Positions 1-5,424 of a DNA stretch of 6,446 nt are shown here, piece after piece. How positions within the stretch are numbered: position 1 is the first letter of the stretch; every line of letters starts with the position of its first letter. Source of the DNA: Patescibacteria group bacterium (GTDB taxonomy: Bacteria > Patescibacteriota > Minisyncoccia > Minisyncoccales > GWA2-46-15); NCBI GenBank assembly GCA_018895125.1, contig JAHIOR010000047.1, forward strand, positions 1 to 6,446, written 5' to 3'. The notes beneath the pieces are model-generated. The model searched no databases and was not told the origin of the DNA. It saw only the letters and a list, made by a program, of their open reading frames with translations. Made by a program: the position numbers and the translations under genes.

Positions 1-1165
1 CGCTTTCCCTACCGGAAACATTATAAATGTCTGTTAGAATTAGGCTGTTAATTTCAGCTTCAGCTAAAACTTTGACAAAATCCTTGAATAAGTAAAAAGT
101 TCTCTGATATTGGTGAGGTTGGAAAACACAAGTGATTTTTTGCTTTGGGTGTTTTTGCCTGACAGCTTTTAAGGTAACTTCAATCTCGGTCGGATGATGG
201 GCATAATCATTAATAAGATTGATTGTTTTTCCACTCACCTTGATATTTTTTTGTTCAAACCTTCTCCAAGCTCCTTGATACTGAGCCAGGGCTTTAAAAG
301 AGATTTTATCTTTTATCTTCAGGGTTCTGGCTAGAGTCAGGGCGGCCAGGGCATCGGCAATAATGTGGTCCCCGGGGATTTTTAGGATTCTCCTCAAAAT
401 TCCAGCCTCTTTTTGCTTTAAAGAGTATCCTTTCTTTGGCGCTAGTTTTAAACTGTTCTTGTCATCCAGGTTAACAATTAAGTTTTCTTTGGTTGGTAAT
501 TTTTCAGCAAAAGCTTTAAAGGCCTTGACAATGTTATCCAGGGTCTTGAAATAGTCTAAGTGATCTTTGTCAATGCAGGTCAGAACAATGATCTTTGGCC
601 GATAATTCAAGAAAGAGCTTTTGTATTCGTCAGCTTCAATAAGAAGTATTTTTCCAGCCTTCGGCGGATCCGCCGTAGGCGGAGATTTGCCCAGCCTGAA
701 ATTGCTGTCGCCAAATTCTTTCAGCTTAGTACCGATGATGACGGTCGGATCAAAACCAGCCTTAATTAAAATTAAAGAAATCATGGCGCAGGTGGTTCCC
801 TTGCCATGAGTGCCGGCAACAGCAATGGTGAAATATTCTTTAGTCAGCTCGCCAAGCGCTTCGGGATATGATTGGCATTTAATCCCCCATTTTCTCGCTG
901 TCTTCAGCTCTGAATTATCCGGCGTCACTGCCGGGCTATAAATAACCAGTTCCGGCAGTTGTGCTAGGCTTAGCCTAGCACAAAGTAAATTAGCGCTTTT
1001 GTGAGGGCCGATAAAGATTTTTGCCCCAATTTTAGTTAATCCTTTGGTGATTTCAGACTCGGTTAGATCGGAACCTGAAACCCAGTGGCCTCGTGCCTGT
1101 GAAAGATAATATCTGGCCAAAGCTGAAATCCCGATGCCGCCAATGCCAATAAAATGCACCTTCAT
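1..1165 (-). CDS. murC: UDP-N-acetylmuramate--L-alanine ligase (MurC), C-terminus cut by window edge
   Basis: This cytoplasmic Mur ligase joins L-alanine to UDP-N-acetylmuramate using ATP, the first step of the peptidoglycan stem peptide. The reading frame is open for 388 codons to the left edge; the family is about 450-480 residues, so roughly the last 70-90 are missing. Visible motifs are the N-terminal glycine-rich nucleotide-sugar loop GIGGIGISALA (7-17), SPAVTPDN (77-84), the ATP loop GTHGKGTT (118-125), EADEY (177-181), DHLDYF (201-206), WRRFEQK (300-306), DYAHHPTEI (320-328) and FQPHQYQRT (348-356). The start ATG overlaps the stop of the upstream kinase as ATGA, which implies translational coupling; no Shine-Dalgarno is needed or obvious. 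Oddities: the Walker A Thr/Ser after Lys122 is Gly123, and two palindromic DNA segments add residues around 61-69 and 161-171. The expected HN..N of the adenine-site region reads DHIIAD (266-271). Family assignment is firm; full activity is not proven. Confidence 0.96.
   Translation of the reverse strand, partial: MKVHFIGIGGIGISALARYYLSQARGHWVSGSDLTESEITKGLTKIGAKIFIGPHKSANLLCARLSLAQLPELVIYSPAVTPDNSELKTARKWGIKCQSYPEALGELTKEYFTIAVAGTHGKGTTCAMISLILIKAGFDPTVIIGTKLKEFGDSNFRLGKSPPTADPPKAGKILLIEADEYKSSFLNYRPKIIVLTCIDKDHLDYFKTLDNIVKAFKAFAEKLPTKENLIVNLDDKNSLKLAPKKGYSLKQKEAGILRRILKIPGDHIIADALAALTLARTLKIKDKISFKALAQYQGAWRRFEQKNIKVSGKTINLINDYAHHPTEIEVTLKAVRQKHPKQKITCVFQPHQYQRTFYLFKDFVKVLAEAEINSLILTDIYNVSGRES
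657..683. repeat. GC-rich double-hairpin palindromic element inside murC
   Basis: Two short hairpins lie back to back: GCC-TTC-GGC at 657-665 and the perfect TCCGCC-GTA-GGCGGA at 669-683. Together they centre on the self-complementary CGGCGGATCCGCCG (662-675). Read on the minus strand in the murC frame, the element encodes about nine to twelve residues rich in proline (SPPTADPPKAG, 161-171), just before the conserved EADE motif, where MurC proteins normally pass directly from a short LGKGK-like turn into the strand. Such in-frame palindromic insertions are known from Rickettsia (RPE elements). I recall similar TCCGCC/GGCGGA repeats in Parcubacteria genomes but cannot check that here. Confidence 0.75.
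959..983. repeat. Perfect 12-bp-arm palindrome inside murC
   Basis: Arms of 12 bases (TTGTGCTAGGCT and AGCCTAGCACAA) flank a single central base at 971 with no mismatch. It lies within the murC coding frame and encodes LCARLSLAQ-like residues at about 61-69. These fall in the loop between the ANL turn and the ELVIYSPAV strand, where E. coli MurC as I recall it has about 6-8 fewer residues. A 24-base (8-codon) insertion would preserve the frame. It differs in sequence from the element at 657-683, so two different palindrome families appear to be present. Confidence 0.75.
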
Positions 1166-2742
1166 TTTATGGGAAGCTTGATAAAGAAGGTCGAACCCTT
1201 GTTCGGGCCGCCTGATTCAAACCAAATTTTACCCTGATGAATTTCAACAAACTTCTTAGTTACATAAAGTCCCAACCCTATTCCCTCAGTCCACAAAAGA
1301 GAGCCTTGTTTGCCCCTGGAAAAGCTTTTGATTTGGTTTAAATCTTCTTCCTCCAGGCCAACTCCGGTGTCTTTGACTTTAATGATTATGCTATTGGAGC
1401 CTTTCTCCAGACCGATAACAACGCCGCCGTTTTTGGTGTAATGAATGGCATTATCAACCAAGTTCAGGATAGCCTGGCTGATTTTTTCCTCGTCAATGGT
1501 TATTTCCGGAATTGTTTCTTTCGGTTTTTCAAATCTTAAATAGAGGTTTTTTTCCTTAGCTTTTATCTTCATTGTTCCGACAACGCTGACAATAATTTTT
1601 TCAACCGAGGTTTTTTTAAAATCAAGCTTGATCCGGTTGCCCTCAATTCTGGAAATATTAAGGAGATGGTTAACCATGGCAATCAGCCTTTCGTTTGCCT
1701 GGTAAACGTTTTTTAAAGGAGCCTTAGTTTTTTCTTCAATAGGACCGTAAGTGTTTTCCAGCAAAAGCGAAATATAGCCCTTAATGGCCGACAAAGGAGT
1801 TCTTAATTGATGGGAGGCAATGGAGATGAATTCAGACTTTGATTCATCAAGCCGTTTTAATTCTTCATATGCTGACTCAAGCTTTTTCCGATAACCGATT
1901 TCATTAATTACGCTTTTAATTAAGAAATATCCAAAGAGTAAGAATAATAAAAAGGCAAACAAGCTAATAACTTTCAGATAAGATGAAGAAAGAACTACCT
2001 CAGCGAGAAGAATGATTCCCATGATTCCGACAAAAAACTCAGTTGCCAAAACTTTTATATCGAAAAGATAATATTTCGAAATTGCATAAGCCGTAACTCC
2101 GCTAAAGAGTATCGTTGCCAGCGGTCCGAAATAAGCGGTTTGCTGGATCCCTAAAAGTGGTAAAAGAATATTACTTAAAAAACCAAGAAAAAGAGCAGAA
2201 GAAACTCCTCCTACAAAATAAATCAATTGATATTTTTCTAACTTATCCTTAATTGCCTTAAGTTTTTTTGAAATCAAATAAATTCCTCCTCCAGCAAAAA
2301 CAATATAATGAAGAATATAGAGAGGATAAAGTATTCCGTAAATAGTTTCTCTTTCGACCGGCCCGATAATAATTTCCGTTTTATCTACCAGGGGGGTAAA
2401 TAGAGTCAAAGCGAAAAAAACCATAATCCACAAAGATACGGCCCAAAGAAACTTTTTAGATATTTTAAGAGATTCACTCGGAAAGATTAGAGAAAATTTC
2501 AAGAGATAAAAAAGCATAATTAAAACAATCGCGAAATTGAATCTTCCTATCCAGAGAATTGTTGTTGGAGACTCAGTAATATAAAAGAGCAATAAGGATA
2601 CTTGCCATCCGATTACTGATAAGATAAGGGTAAAAAAAGTAGAATTTATCTTTTCTTTGGTGTTTCTGAGCAAAACAAAAAACCCGAGCAAAAGATTAGC
2701 AGCAATTGAAATTATATAAAAAGCTAGAGTTAACTCGGACAT
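1162..2742 (-). CDS. Membrane sensor histidine kinase (orphan, 7TM-type input plus HisKA/HATPase_c)
   Basis: The 526-residue protein is an integral membrane sensor kinase that would autophosphorylate on histidine. Residues 1-225 hold about seven hydrophobic segments (near 5-25, 35-55, 62-85, 98-115, 137-156, 172-195, 205-222), ending in YAISKYYLFDIKV. That layout resembles the 7TM histidine-kinase N-terminal region. Two further membrane segments follow (about 234-251 and 257-276), then a coiled stretch (277-303). The H box SHQLRTPLSAIKG (310-322) places the phosphoacceptor at His311. The ATP-binding domain shows the N box LNLVDNAIHYT (426-436), G1 box DTGVG (458-462) and G2 box GIGLGL (487-492), and it ends complete. 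There is no PAS, HAMP or receiver domain, and no response regulator is adjacent. It starts 3 bases after the hdcA stop without a Shine-Dalgarno, and its stop overlaps the murC start, so it is probably translated by coupling in an hdcA-kinase-murC operon. Its signal and partner are unknown. Confidence 0.95.
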   Translation of the reverse strand: MSELTLAFYIISIAANLLLGFFVLLRNTKEKINSTFFTLILSVIGWQVSLLLFYITESPTTILWIGRFNFAIVLIMLFYLLKFSLIFPSESLKISKKFLWAVSLWIMVFFALTLFTPLVDKTEIIIGPVERETIYGILYPLYILHYIVFAGGGIYLISKKLKAIKDKLEKYQLIYFVGGVSSALFLGFLSNILLPLLGIQQTAYFGPLATILFSGVTAYAISKYYLFDIKVLATEFFVGIMGIILLAEVVLSSSYLKVISLFAFLLFLLFGYFLIKSVINEIGYRKKLESAYEELKRLDESKSEFISIASHQLRTPLSAIKGYISLLLENTYGPIEEKTKAPLKNVYQANERLIAMVNHLLNISRIEGNRIKLDFKKTSVEKIIVSVVGTMKIKAKEKNLYLRFEKPKETIPEITIDEEKISQAILNLVDNAIHYTKNGGVVIGLEKGSNSIIIKVKDTGVGLEEEDLNQIKSFSRGKQGSLLWTEGIGLGLYVTKKFVEIHQGKIWFESGGPNKGSTFFIKLPIK

Positions 2743-2745
2743 TAA

Positions 2746-3585
2746 TTAAGTCTTAAAACATTTTTCTTTTAAAGAAATCCACTCTTTCAGACTTAAATTA
2801 GGCAAGTTTTCAGCATAGGCGTTTTTGGCCAGGTGAAAATATGGCATAGCTACCAGGGCACAGCCAATATCCCCTGCTTTTATTTCTTCAGCGACTAAAT
2901 CAATAAAGATCTCTTTGAATTTTATATTCTGGTTTTTAGAAACCTCCAAAACGCTGTGTAAAGAATTTAAGCTTATCTTTTGTCTGGCTGAGGTACTAAT
3001 GCCTTCCATGCTTAGAATTTGACCCACGTCTTCCATTAAAAGACAGGCATATTTACTGCGGTCTTCGGGAATGCCGATGGCTAGAGTAGTGTAAAGCGCG
3101 GTTGGGCCAGAAGCAAATTGAAATCTGCCGGCGCAAGGCACGTGAGAACCGGGCAGCAAGGGGAAATGTTTTTCATCTCTTGTTCCAAAGAGAGCTAGCG
3201 ATGCTTTCCTTAGGTTTTCACCGTTTTTAATAATTATGCCATCAAAATCTTTACCTAAAGATTTTGGTGAAAGATATTGGGGAAGTTCAATTTCATCATT
3301 TCTGGCTAAATCATAACCCCAAATCAGACCATGAGGGCCGATAAAAGAAGAAACAATTATCATATTGATCTGGCCAATGAAAGTTCCGTTGACCTCAGCG
3401 CGGTCATAAGCAATGATTGAATCCAGCACTTTTGAGCCAATATGGCTAAAAGTTTCCTTGGCGGTACCAATACTCAAAACCGGAGCGGTAATATAACCGT
3501 TTTGATGGGGATAGCCGATGCAGTGATTATCGTACGGACTGAGAGAAGAGTCGAGTATTTTTTCCTTCAAAAATAGCGGTTCCAT
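2746..3585 (-). CDS. hdcA: Pyruvoyl-dependent histidine decarboxylase proenzyme
   Basis: The predicted product decarboxylates L-histidine to histamine and CO2 using a covalent pyruvoyl group instead of pyridoxal phosphate. The 279-residue chain aligns by eye with Lactobacillus 30a HdcA (about 310 residues). Shared features are SPY (16-18), NGYIT (29-33), YDRAE (60-64), GQINM (71-75), the Ser79-Ser80 pair followed by Phe81, GYDLAR (90-95), FGTRDEKHFP (133-142), and MEDVG (184-188). The 19-residue distance from Tyr of YDRAE to the first Ser equals that in the Lactobacillus enzyme. Self-cleavage between Ser79 and Ser80 should therefore give a beta chain (1-79) and an alpha chain with N-terminal pyruvoyl. 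Asp61 matches the imidazole-binding Asp63, and Glu185 the catalytic Glu197. The middle region is shorter than in Lactobacillus, and the residue matching Phe195 is Leu183. No histidine/histamine antiporter gene is adjacent. It is the first gene of a putative operon with the kinase and murC. Family confidence is high; the exact substrate is inferred. Confidence 0.9.
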   Translation of the reverse strand: MEPLFLKEKILDSSLSPYDNHCIGYPHQNGYITAPVLSIGTAKETFSHIGSKVLDSIIAYDRAEVNGTFIGQINMIIVSSFIGPHGLIWGYDLARNDEIELPQYLSPKSLGKDFDGIIIKNGENLRKASLALFGTRDEKHFPLLPGSHVPCAGRFQFASGPTALYTTLAIGIPEDRSKYACLLMEDVGQILSMEGISTSARQKISLNSLHSVLEVSKNQNIKFKEIFIDLVAEEIKAGDIGCALVAMPYFHLAKNAYAENLPNLSLKEWISLKEKCFKT

Positions 3586-3593
3586 GTTCTGTT

Positions 3594-3622
3594 ATTTTAC
3601 AACACTTGTTATTAAAATGCAA
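3594..3622 (-). promoter_or_regulatory. Candidate promoter of the hdcA-kinase-murC operon (near leaderless)
   Basis: On the minus strand a -10 box TAAAAT (3599-3594) lies 17 bases downstream of TTGCAT (3622-3617), a weak -35. The hdcA ATG begins 8 bases after the -10 box, so transcription would start 1-2 bases before the ATG or on it. There is no Shine-Dalgarno before hdcA, which fits leaderless translation. The -35 overlaps the end of the upstream terminator. Confidence 0.5.
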
Positions 3623-3648
3623 AGACTCCACCTTGTTTGGCGGAGTCT
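3614..3648 (-). terminator. Rho-independent-like terminator of the GNAT gene
   Basis: Arms AGACTCC (3623-3629) and GGAGTCT (3642-3648) pair perfectly and are extended by CC/GG after one mismatch, with a six-base loop at 3633-3638. On the minus strand the stem is followed by TTTGCATTTT, a broken T tract. It begins 7 bases after the stop codon of the gene ending at 3655. Confidence 0.6.
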
Positions 3649-3654
3649 CTGGTT

Positions 3655-4404
3655 TTACTTTCTCCTCCTTCTTCGGCTAACGGCCATCAAGATTCTGGCA
3701 ATCTGACGGCTGTTCATATTTTGGCAGATCTTCAGAAGTGGCCTGAAGTCTCGGTTAAGGATGAAGACAATGTCTTTTTCCTCAACCTTTGTCCAGAAGA
3801 CTGGCTCAAATCCCATATACAGACCAAGTTTATATATAGGAGAGGCTGGTGTGGTCCAGAATAGGCAGGAAAAAACCTGATTTTCCAGCCAGGCCCATTC
3901 CAGCCAAGGCTGGAGAAGACCACGTACTGGTTCAATGCCACTCCGGAACCTGGCCACAATGGCGAACTCATCTGCGTAGACGAGTTTGGTTATGCGGAAA
4001 CGCAAGAGCTTGTCGATCAAGCCGTCAAGTTCAGCTGGCTTTTTCTGAAGCGCTTTGGCGATCCGCGGGCCAAGATTTGTCGGGGCTAATATTTCGCCCC
4101 AAGCAAAGCCAGCAATCGGCATTTCCTTATCTCCAAGCATTGTAACCAAGAAAGAGCTTTGGCGATCCACTTCCCTTTCAAGTTTTTCCTGGATAGCTTC
4201 TCTGGACCAAATTTCAGCCCAGTATGAAGCCTCTTTAAAAACCGTTTGGTAGGCCCTAATTAAAGATTCAAGAGCCAGGCCTACAGAGGGTTGATGAGTA
4301 AGTTCAAATCGGTTAGGCACTTTGATCGGCGCCATCTCTGGTTTAAAAATTCTCATCTTTTTAGTTGCTATTTCAAACAACCACCTGACAACTCGGTATT
4401 TCAT
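3655..4404 (-). CDS. GNAT-like N-acetyltransferase with basic C-terminal tail
   Basis: The 249-residue protein looks like a GCN5-related acetyltransferase that would move an acetyl group from acetyl-CoA to an unknown substrate. Supporting segments are IAGFAWGEI (97-105, central strand), LVYADEFAIVARFRSGIEP (141-159), which resembles the acetyl-CoA-binding motif A with R..G, and PASPIYKLGLYMGFEPV (186-202), which matches the typical C-terminal motif B ending in YxxxGF. The canonical R/QxxGxG/A loop reads RFRSGIEPV, so its last glycine is replaced by Glu. The N-terminus (1-30) is basic and hydrophobic, and the C-terminus ends in SRRRRRK, which could bind nucleic acid or membrane. The start is fixed by a strong Shine-Dalgarno (AAGGAGGT) four bases upstream. 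It stands alone with its own terminator. Three sampled 60-base lines have 29, 34 and 33 G+C, against 15 and 19 in two lines of the kinase gene. The fold assignment is moderate and the substrate unknown. Confidence 0.75.
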   Translation of the reverse strand: MKYRVVRWLFEIATKKMRIFKPEMAPIKVPNRFELTHQPSVGLALESLIRAYQTVFKEASYWAEIWSREAIQEKLEREVDRQSSFLVTMLGDKEMPIAGFAWGEILAPTNLGPRIAKALQKKPAELDGLIDKLLRFRITKLVYADEFAIVARFRSGIEPVRGLLQPWLEWAWLENQVFSCLFWTTPASPIYKLGLYMGFEPVFWTKVEEKDIVFILNRDFRPLLKICQNMNSRQIARILMAVSRRRRRK

Positions 4405-4408
4405 TTGG

Positions 4409-4416
4409 ACCTCCTT
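4409..4416 (-). promoter_or_regulatory. Strong Shine-Dalgarno of the GNAT gene
   Basis: AAGGAGGT on the minus strand ends four bases before the ATG at 4404. This is an almost complete anti-Shine-Dalgarno match and decides the start. It contrasts with the SD-free starts of hdcA, the kinase, thpR and fmt. Confidence 0.85.
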
Positions 4417-4440
4417 CCGTAGATTTCGCAGATTGGCAAG

Positions 4441-4469
4441 ATACTATTTCTATGTTTTTATAGCATGAA
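4441..4469 (-). promoter_or_regulatory. Weak candidate promoter for the GNAT gene
   Basis: TAGTAT (4446-4441) matches the -10 consensus at 4 of 6 positions and sits 17 bases from TTCATG (4469-4464), a 3-of-6 match to -35. The position, about 25 bases upstream of the Shine-Dalgarno, is plausible. The boxes are weak and the region is A+T rich, so chance is possible. Confidence 0.3.
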
Positions 4470-4470
4470 A

Positions 4471-4520
4471 TCTTAAAAAAGAAAAGACCCGACATATCTT
4501 TATGAGGTCGGGTCTTTCTT
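4471..4520. terminator. Strong intrinsic terminator, symmetrical, serving the 38-residue gene
   Basis: Arms AAAGACCCGAC (4483-4493) and GTCGGGTCTTT (4507-4517) pair perfectly over 11 bases around a 13-base loop. On the minus strand the stem is followed by TTTTCTTTTTT, a strong T tract. On the plus strand it is followed by CTTTTC, so it could also stop plus-strand transcripts. It begins 10-13 bases after the stop of the small membrane-protein gene and separates it from the GNAT gene. Confidence 0.88.
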
Positions 4521-4529
4521 TTCGCGGGA

Positions 4530-4646
4530 TTATAGTATTAACGGCGGCAGGTTCTTTAACTGGTAAATCATCCAGAAAAAGTAGCCAAGAGAGACTAGTG
4601 CTGCAATGATTCCCGCAATCAGGCTCACAAACAGAGCTTTTTTCAT
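4530..4646 (-). CDS. 38-residue single-pass membrane microprotein
   Basis: This short frame encodes 38 residues: MKKALFVSL at the N-terminus, a continuous hydrophobic segment from about residue 4 to 28 containing GIIAALVSLGYFFW, and a short tail YQLKNLPPLIL. One transmembrane helix, N-terminus probably inside because of the two lysines, is the best reading; an uncleaved signal anchor is equally possible. I do not recognise a family. It is judged real because all expression signals are in place: a TTGACA promoter, an AAAGGAGG Shine-Dalgarno six bases before the ATG, and a strong terminator immediately after the stop. It is a stand-alone unit between the GNAT gene and thpR. The size recalls small regulators of membrane complexes, but no function can be assigned. 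Confidence 0.75.
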   Translation of the reverse strand: MKKALFVSLIAGIIAALVSLGYFFWMIYQLKNLPPLIL

Positions 4647-4652
4647 AACGAT

Positions 4653-4660
4653 CCTCCTTT
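4653..4660 (-). promoter_or_regulatory. Strong Shine-Dalgarno of the 38-residue gene
   Basis: AAAGGAGG on the minus strand lies six bases before the ATG at 4646. This supports a very short gene that would otherwise be overlooked. Confidence 0.85.
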
Positions 4661-4677
4661 TGAACAGGTCTAATCTT

Positions 4678-4706
4678 ATTAACCCAGAGATTAATCTAAA
4701 TGTCAA
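4678..4706 (-). promoter_or_regulatory. Promoter of the 38-residue gene with palindrome in the spacer
   Basis: The consensus -35 TTGACA (4706-4701) is followed after 17 bases by GTTAAT (4683-4678), a 4-of-6 match to -10. The spacer contains the perfect 10-base palindrome AGATTAATCT (4688-4697), a possible operator. The hexamer TAATCT recurs at 4671-4676. Confidence 0.6.
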
Positions 4707-4747
4707 TACTATTAATAATTTTCAAAAAACTGAGAAATTATAAGATT

Positions 4748-5320
4748 TTAAGTAAAAGAAAGGCCAATACTTGCTAAGACAGTATATTCAGGACCTTCTT
4801 TCTTTAATTCGCTAGCCATCACTTCAATTGACGAGACTAGAATCTTTAAGTTAATGTCTTTGTCTATTATTGGAATCTCTTCTATTTCCATTTGCTTAAG
4901 CTGCCACTCTTTTATTCTGGCCAAAGTAACGTGGGGAGAAAAAGCATGGTTTTCTTCATTCATCTCTGCCGGCACTTTTTCGTACAAAGAATTTTCCAGA
5001 TCATTTTTAAGAGATGTTAACTCTTTTGATGGCAAGCCATTGGCCCAAACCATTCTTGGCGGCATTTTCTTAGGCGGGCCAAAAGAAATATTATTCAATT
5101 CTAAAGTAAACGGAGAATGTTTTTTGCCGATTTCTTCAACCGTTTGGCAAGTAGCTAAAACTTCTTCGTCTTTTAAATTTCCTAAGAAAAAAAGCGTTAG
5201 GTGAAGATTATCCCTTCTGGTCCATTTGCAAGGTAAATCTAAATATTCATCCTTGGTCCGGTATAGTTTTTCCCTAATATTTTTAGGGAAGTTTATGGCA
5301 ATGAAAATTCTGTTTCCCAT
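4748..5320 (-). CDS. thpR: RNA 2',3'-cyclic phosphodiesterase (ThpR/LigT, 2H family)
   Basis: This cytoplasmic 2H-phosphoesterase opens 2',3'-cyclic phosphates on RNA ends to 2'-phosphates; E. coli LigT also joins tRNA half-molecules in vitro. The 190-residue protein has both hallmark HxT motifs, HLTL at 40-43 (in DNLHLTLFFLG) and HVTL at 130-133 (in SPHVTLARI). Other family segments are RIFIAINFP (4-12), FGPP (80-83) and RMVWANG (89-95). Length matches the family (about 175-195). I place the start at 5320, not at an in-frame ATG at 5356: homology begins at RIFIAI, and a TGC-TATAAT extended -10 box lies between the two ATGs, putting the transcription start on the ATG at 5320. The mRNA would be leaderless. 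It diverges from a small membrane-protein gene, and no convincing terminator follows it. Confidence 0.93.
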   Translation of the reverse strand: MGNRIFIAINFPKNIREKLYRTKDEYLDLPCKWTRRDNLHLTLFFLGNLKDEEVLATCQTVEEIGKKHSPFTLELNNISFGPPKKMPPRMVWANGLPSKELTSLKNDLENSLYEKVPAEMNEENHAFSPHVTLARIKEWQLKQMEIEEIPIIDKDINLKILVSSIEVMASELKKEGPEYTVLASIGLSFT

Positions 5321-5326
5321 AGTTGG

Positions 5327-5356
5327 ATTATAGCAAACTAAGGCTTGATATACCAA
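5327..5356 (-). promoter_or_regulatory. Extended -10 promoter of thpR, leaderless
   Basis: The minus strand has a consensus -10 TATAAT (5332-5327) preceded by TGC, the extended -10 signature, with TTGGTA (5356-5351) as -35 after 18 bases. Six bases separate the -10 from the ATG at 5320, so the predicted transcription start coincides with the start codon. Confidence 0.72.
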
Positions 5357-5411
5357 AACCCTGTTTTGTTATAAGCGAGCTTTCAAACTATGTTTATAGC
5401 AAAGACTGGGA

Positions 5412-5417
5412 TATAAT
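5412..5417 (+). promoter_or_regulatory. -10 box of the 78-residue membrane-protein gene, leaderless
   Basis: A consensus TATAAT lies seven bases before the ATG at 5425, so transcription should begin on the start codon or one base before it. I see no good -35 at 16-18 bases upstream (TATGTT at 5389-5394 is poor). The pairing with the thpR promoter makes the 5321-5424 gap a divergent promoter region. Confidence 0.5.
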
Positions 5418-5424
5418 TAAACAA

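Noticed and set aside
363..809. Three short open frames on the plus strand (363-554, 560-769, 621-809)
   Set aside because: They are antisense to the clearly coding murC frame, overlap each other, and have no ribosome binding site or recognisable protein features.
3899..3914. TCCAGCC-AA-GGCTGGA inverted repeat in the GNAT gene
   Set aside because: It is explained by codons for a local PWLEWAWLE repeat of Trp-Leu-Glu; it is short and not an obvious insertion.
3637..4252. Several open frames overlapping the GNAT gene on both strands
   Set aside because: The GNAT frame has a strong Shine-Dalgarno and family motifs; the others are composition shadows in a G+C-richer gene.
4716..4746. A+T-rich imperfect inverted repeat after thpR as a terminator
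   Set aside because: The stem is about 8 A+T-rich pairs with a bulge and has no clear T tract after it on the minus strand.
4854..5204. Plus-strand open frame of 116 codons inside thpR
   Set aside because: It is antisense to a gene with both HxT motifs and has no start signal.
5321..5356. Upstream ATG at 5356 as thpR start
   Set aside because: The extra 12 residues precede the family N-terminus, and the extended -10 box lies between this ATG and the one at 5320.
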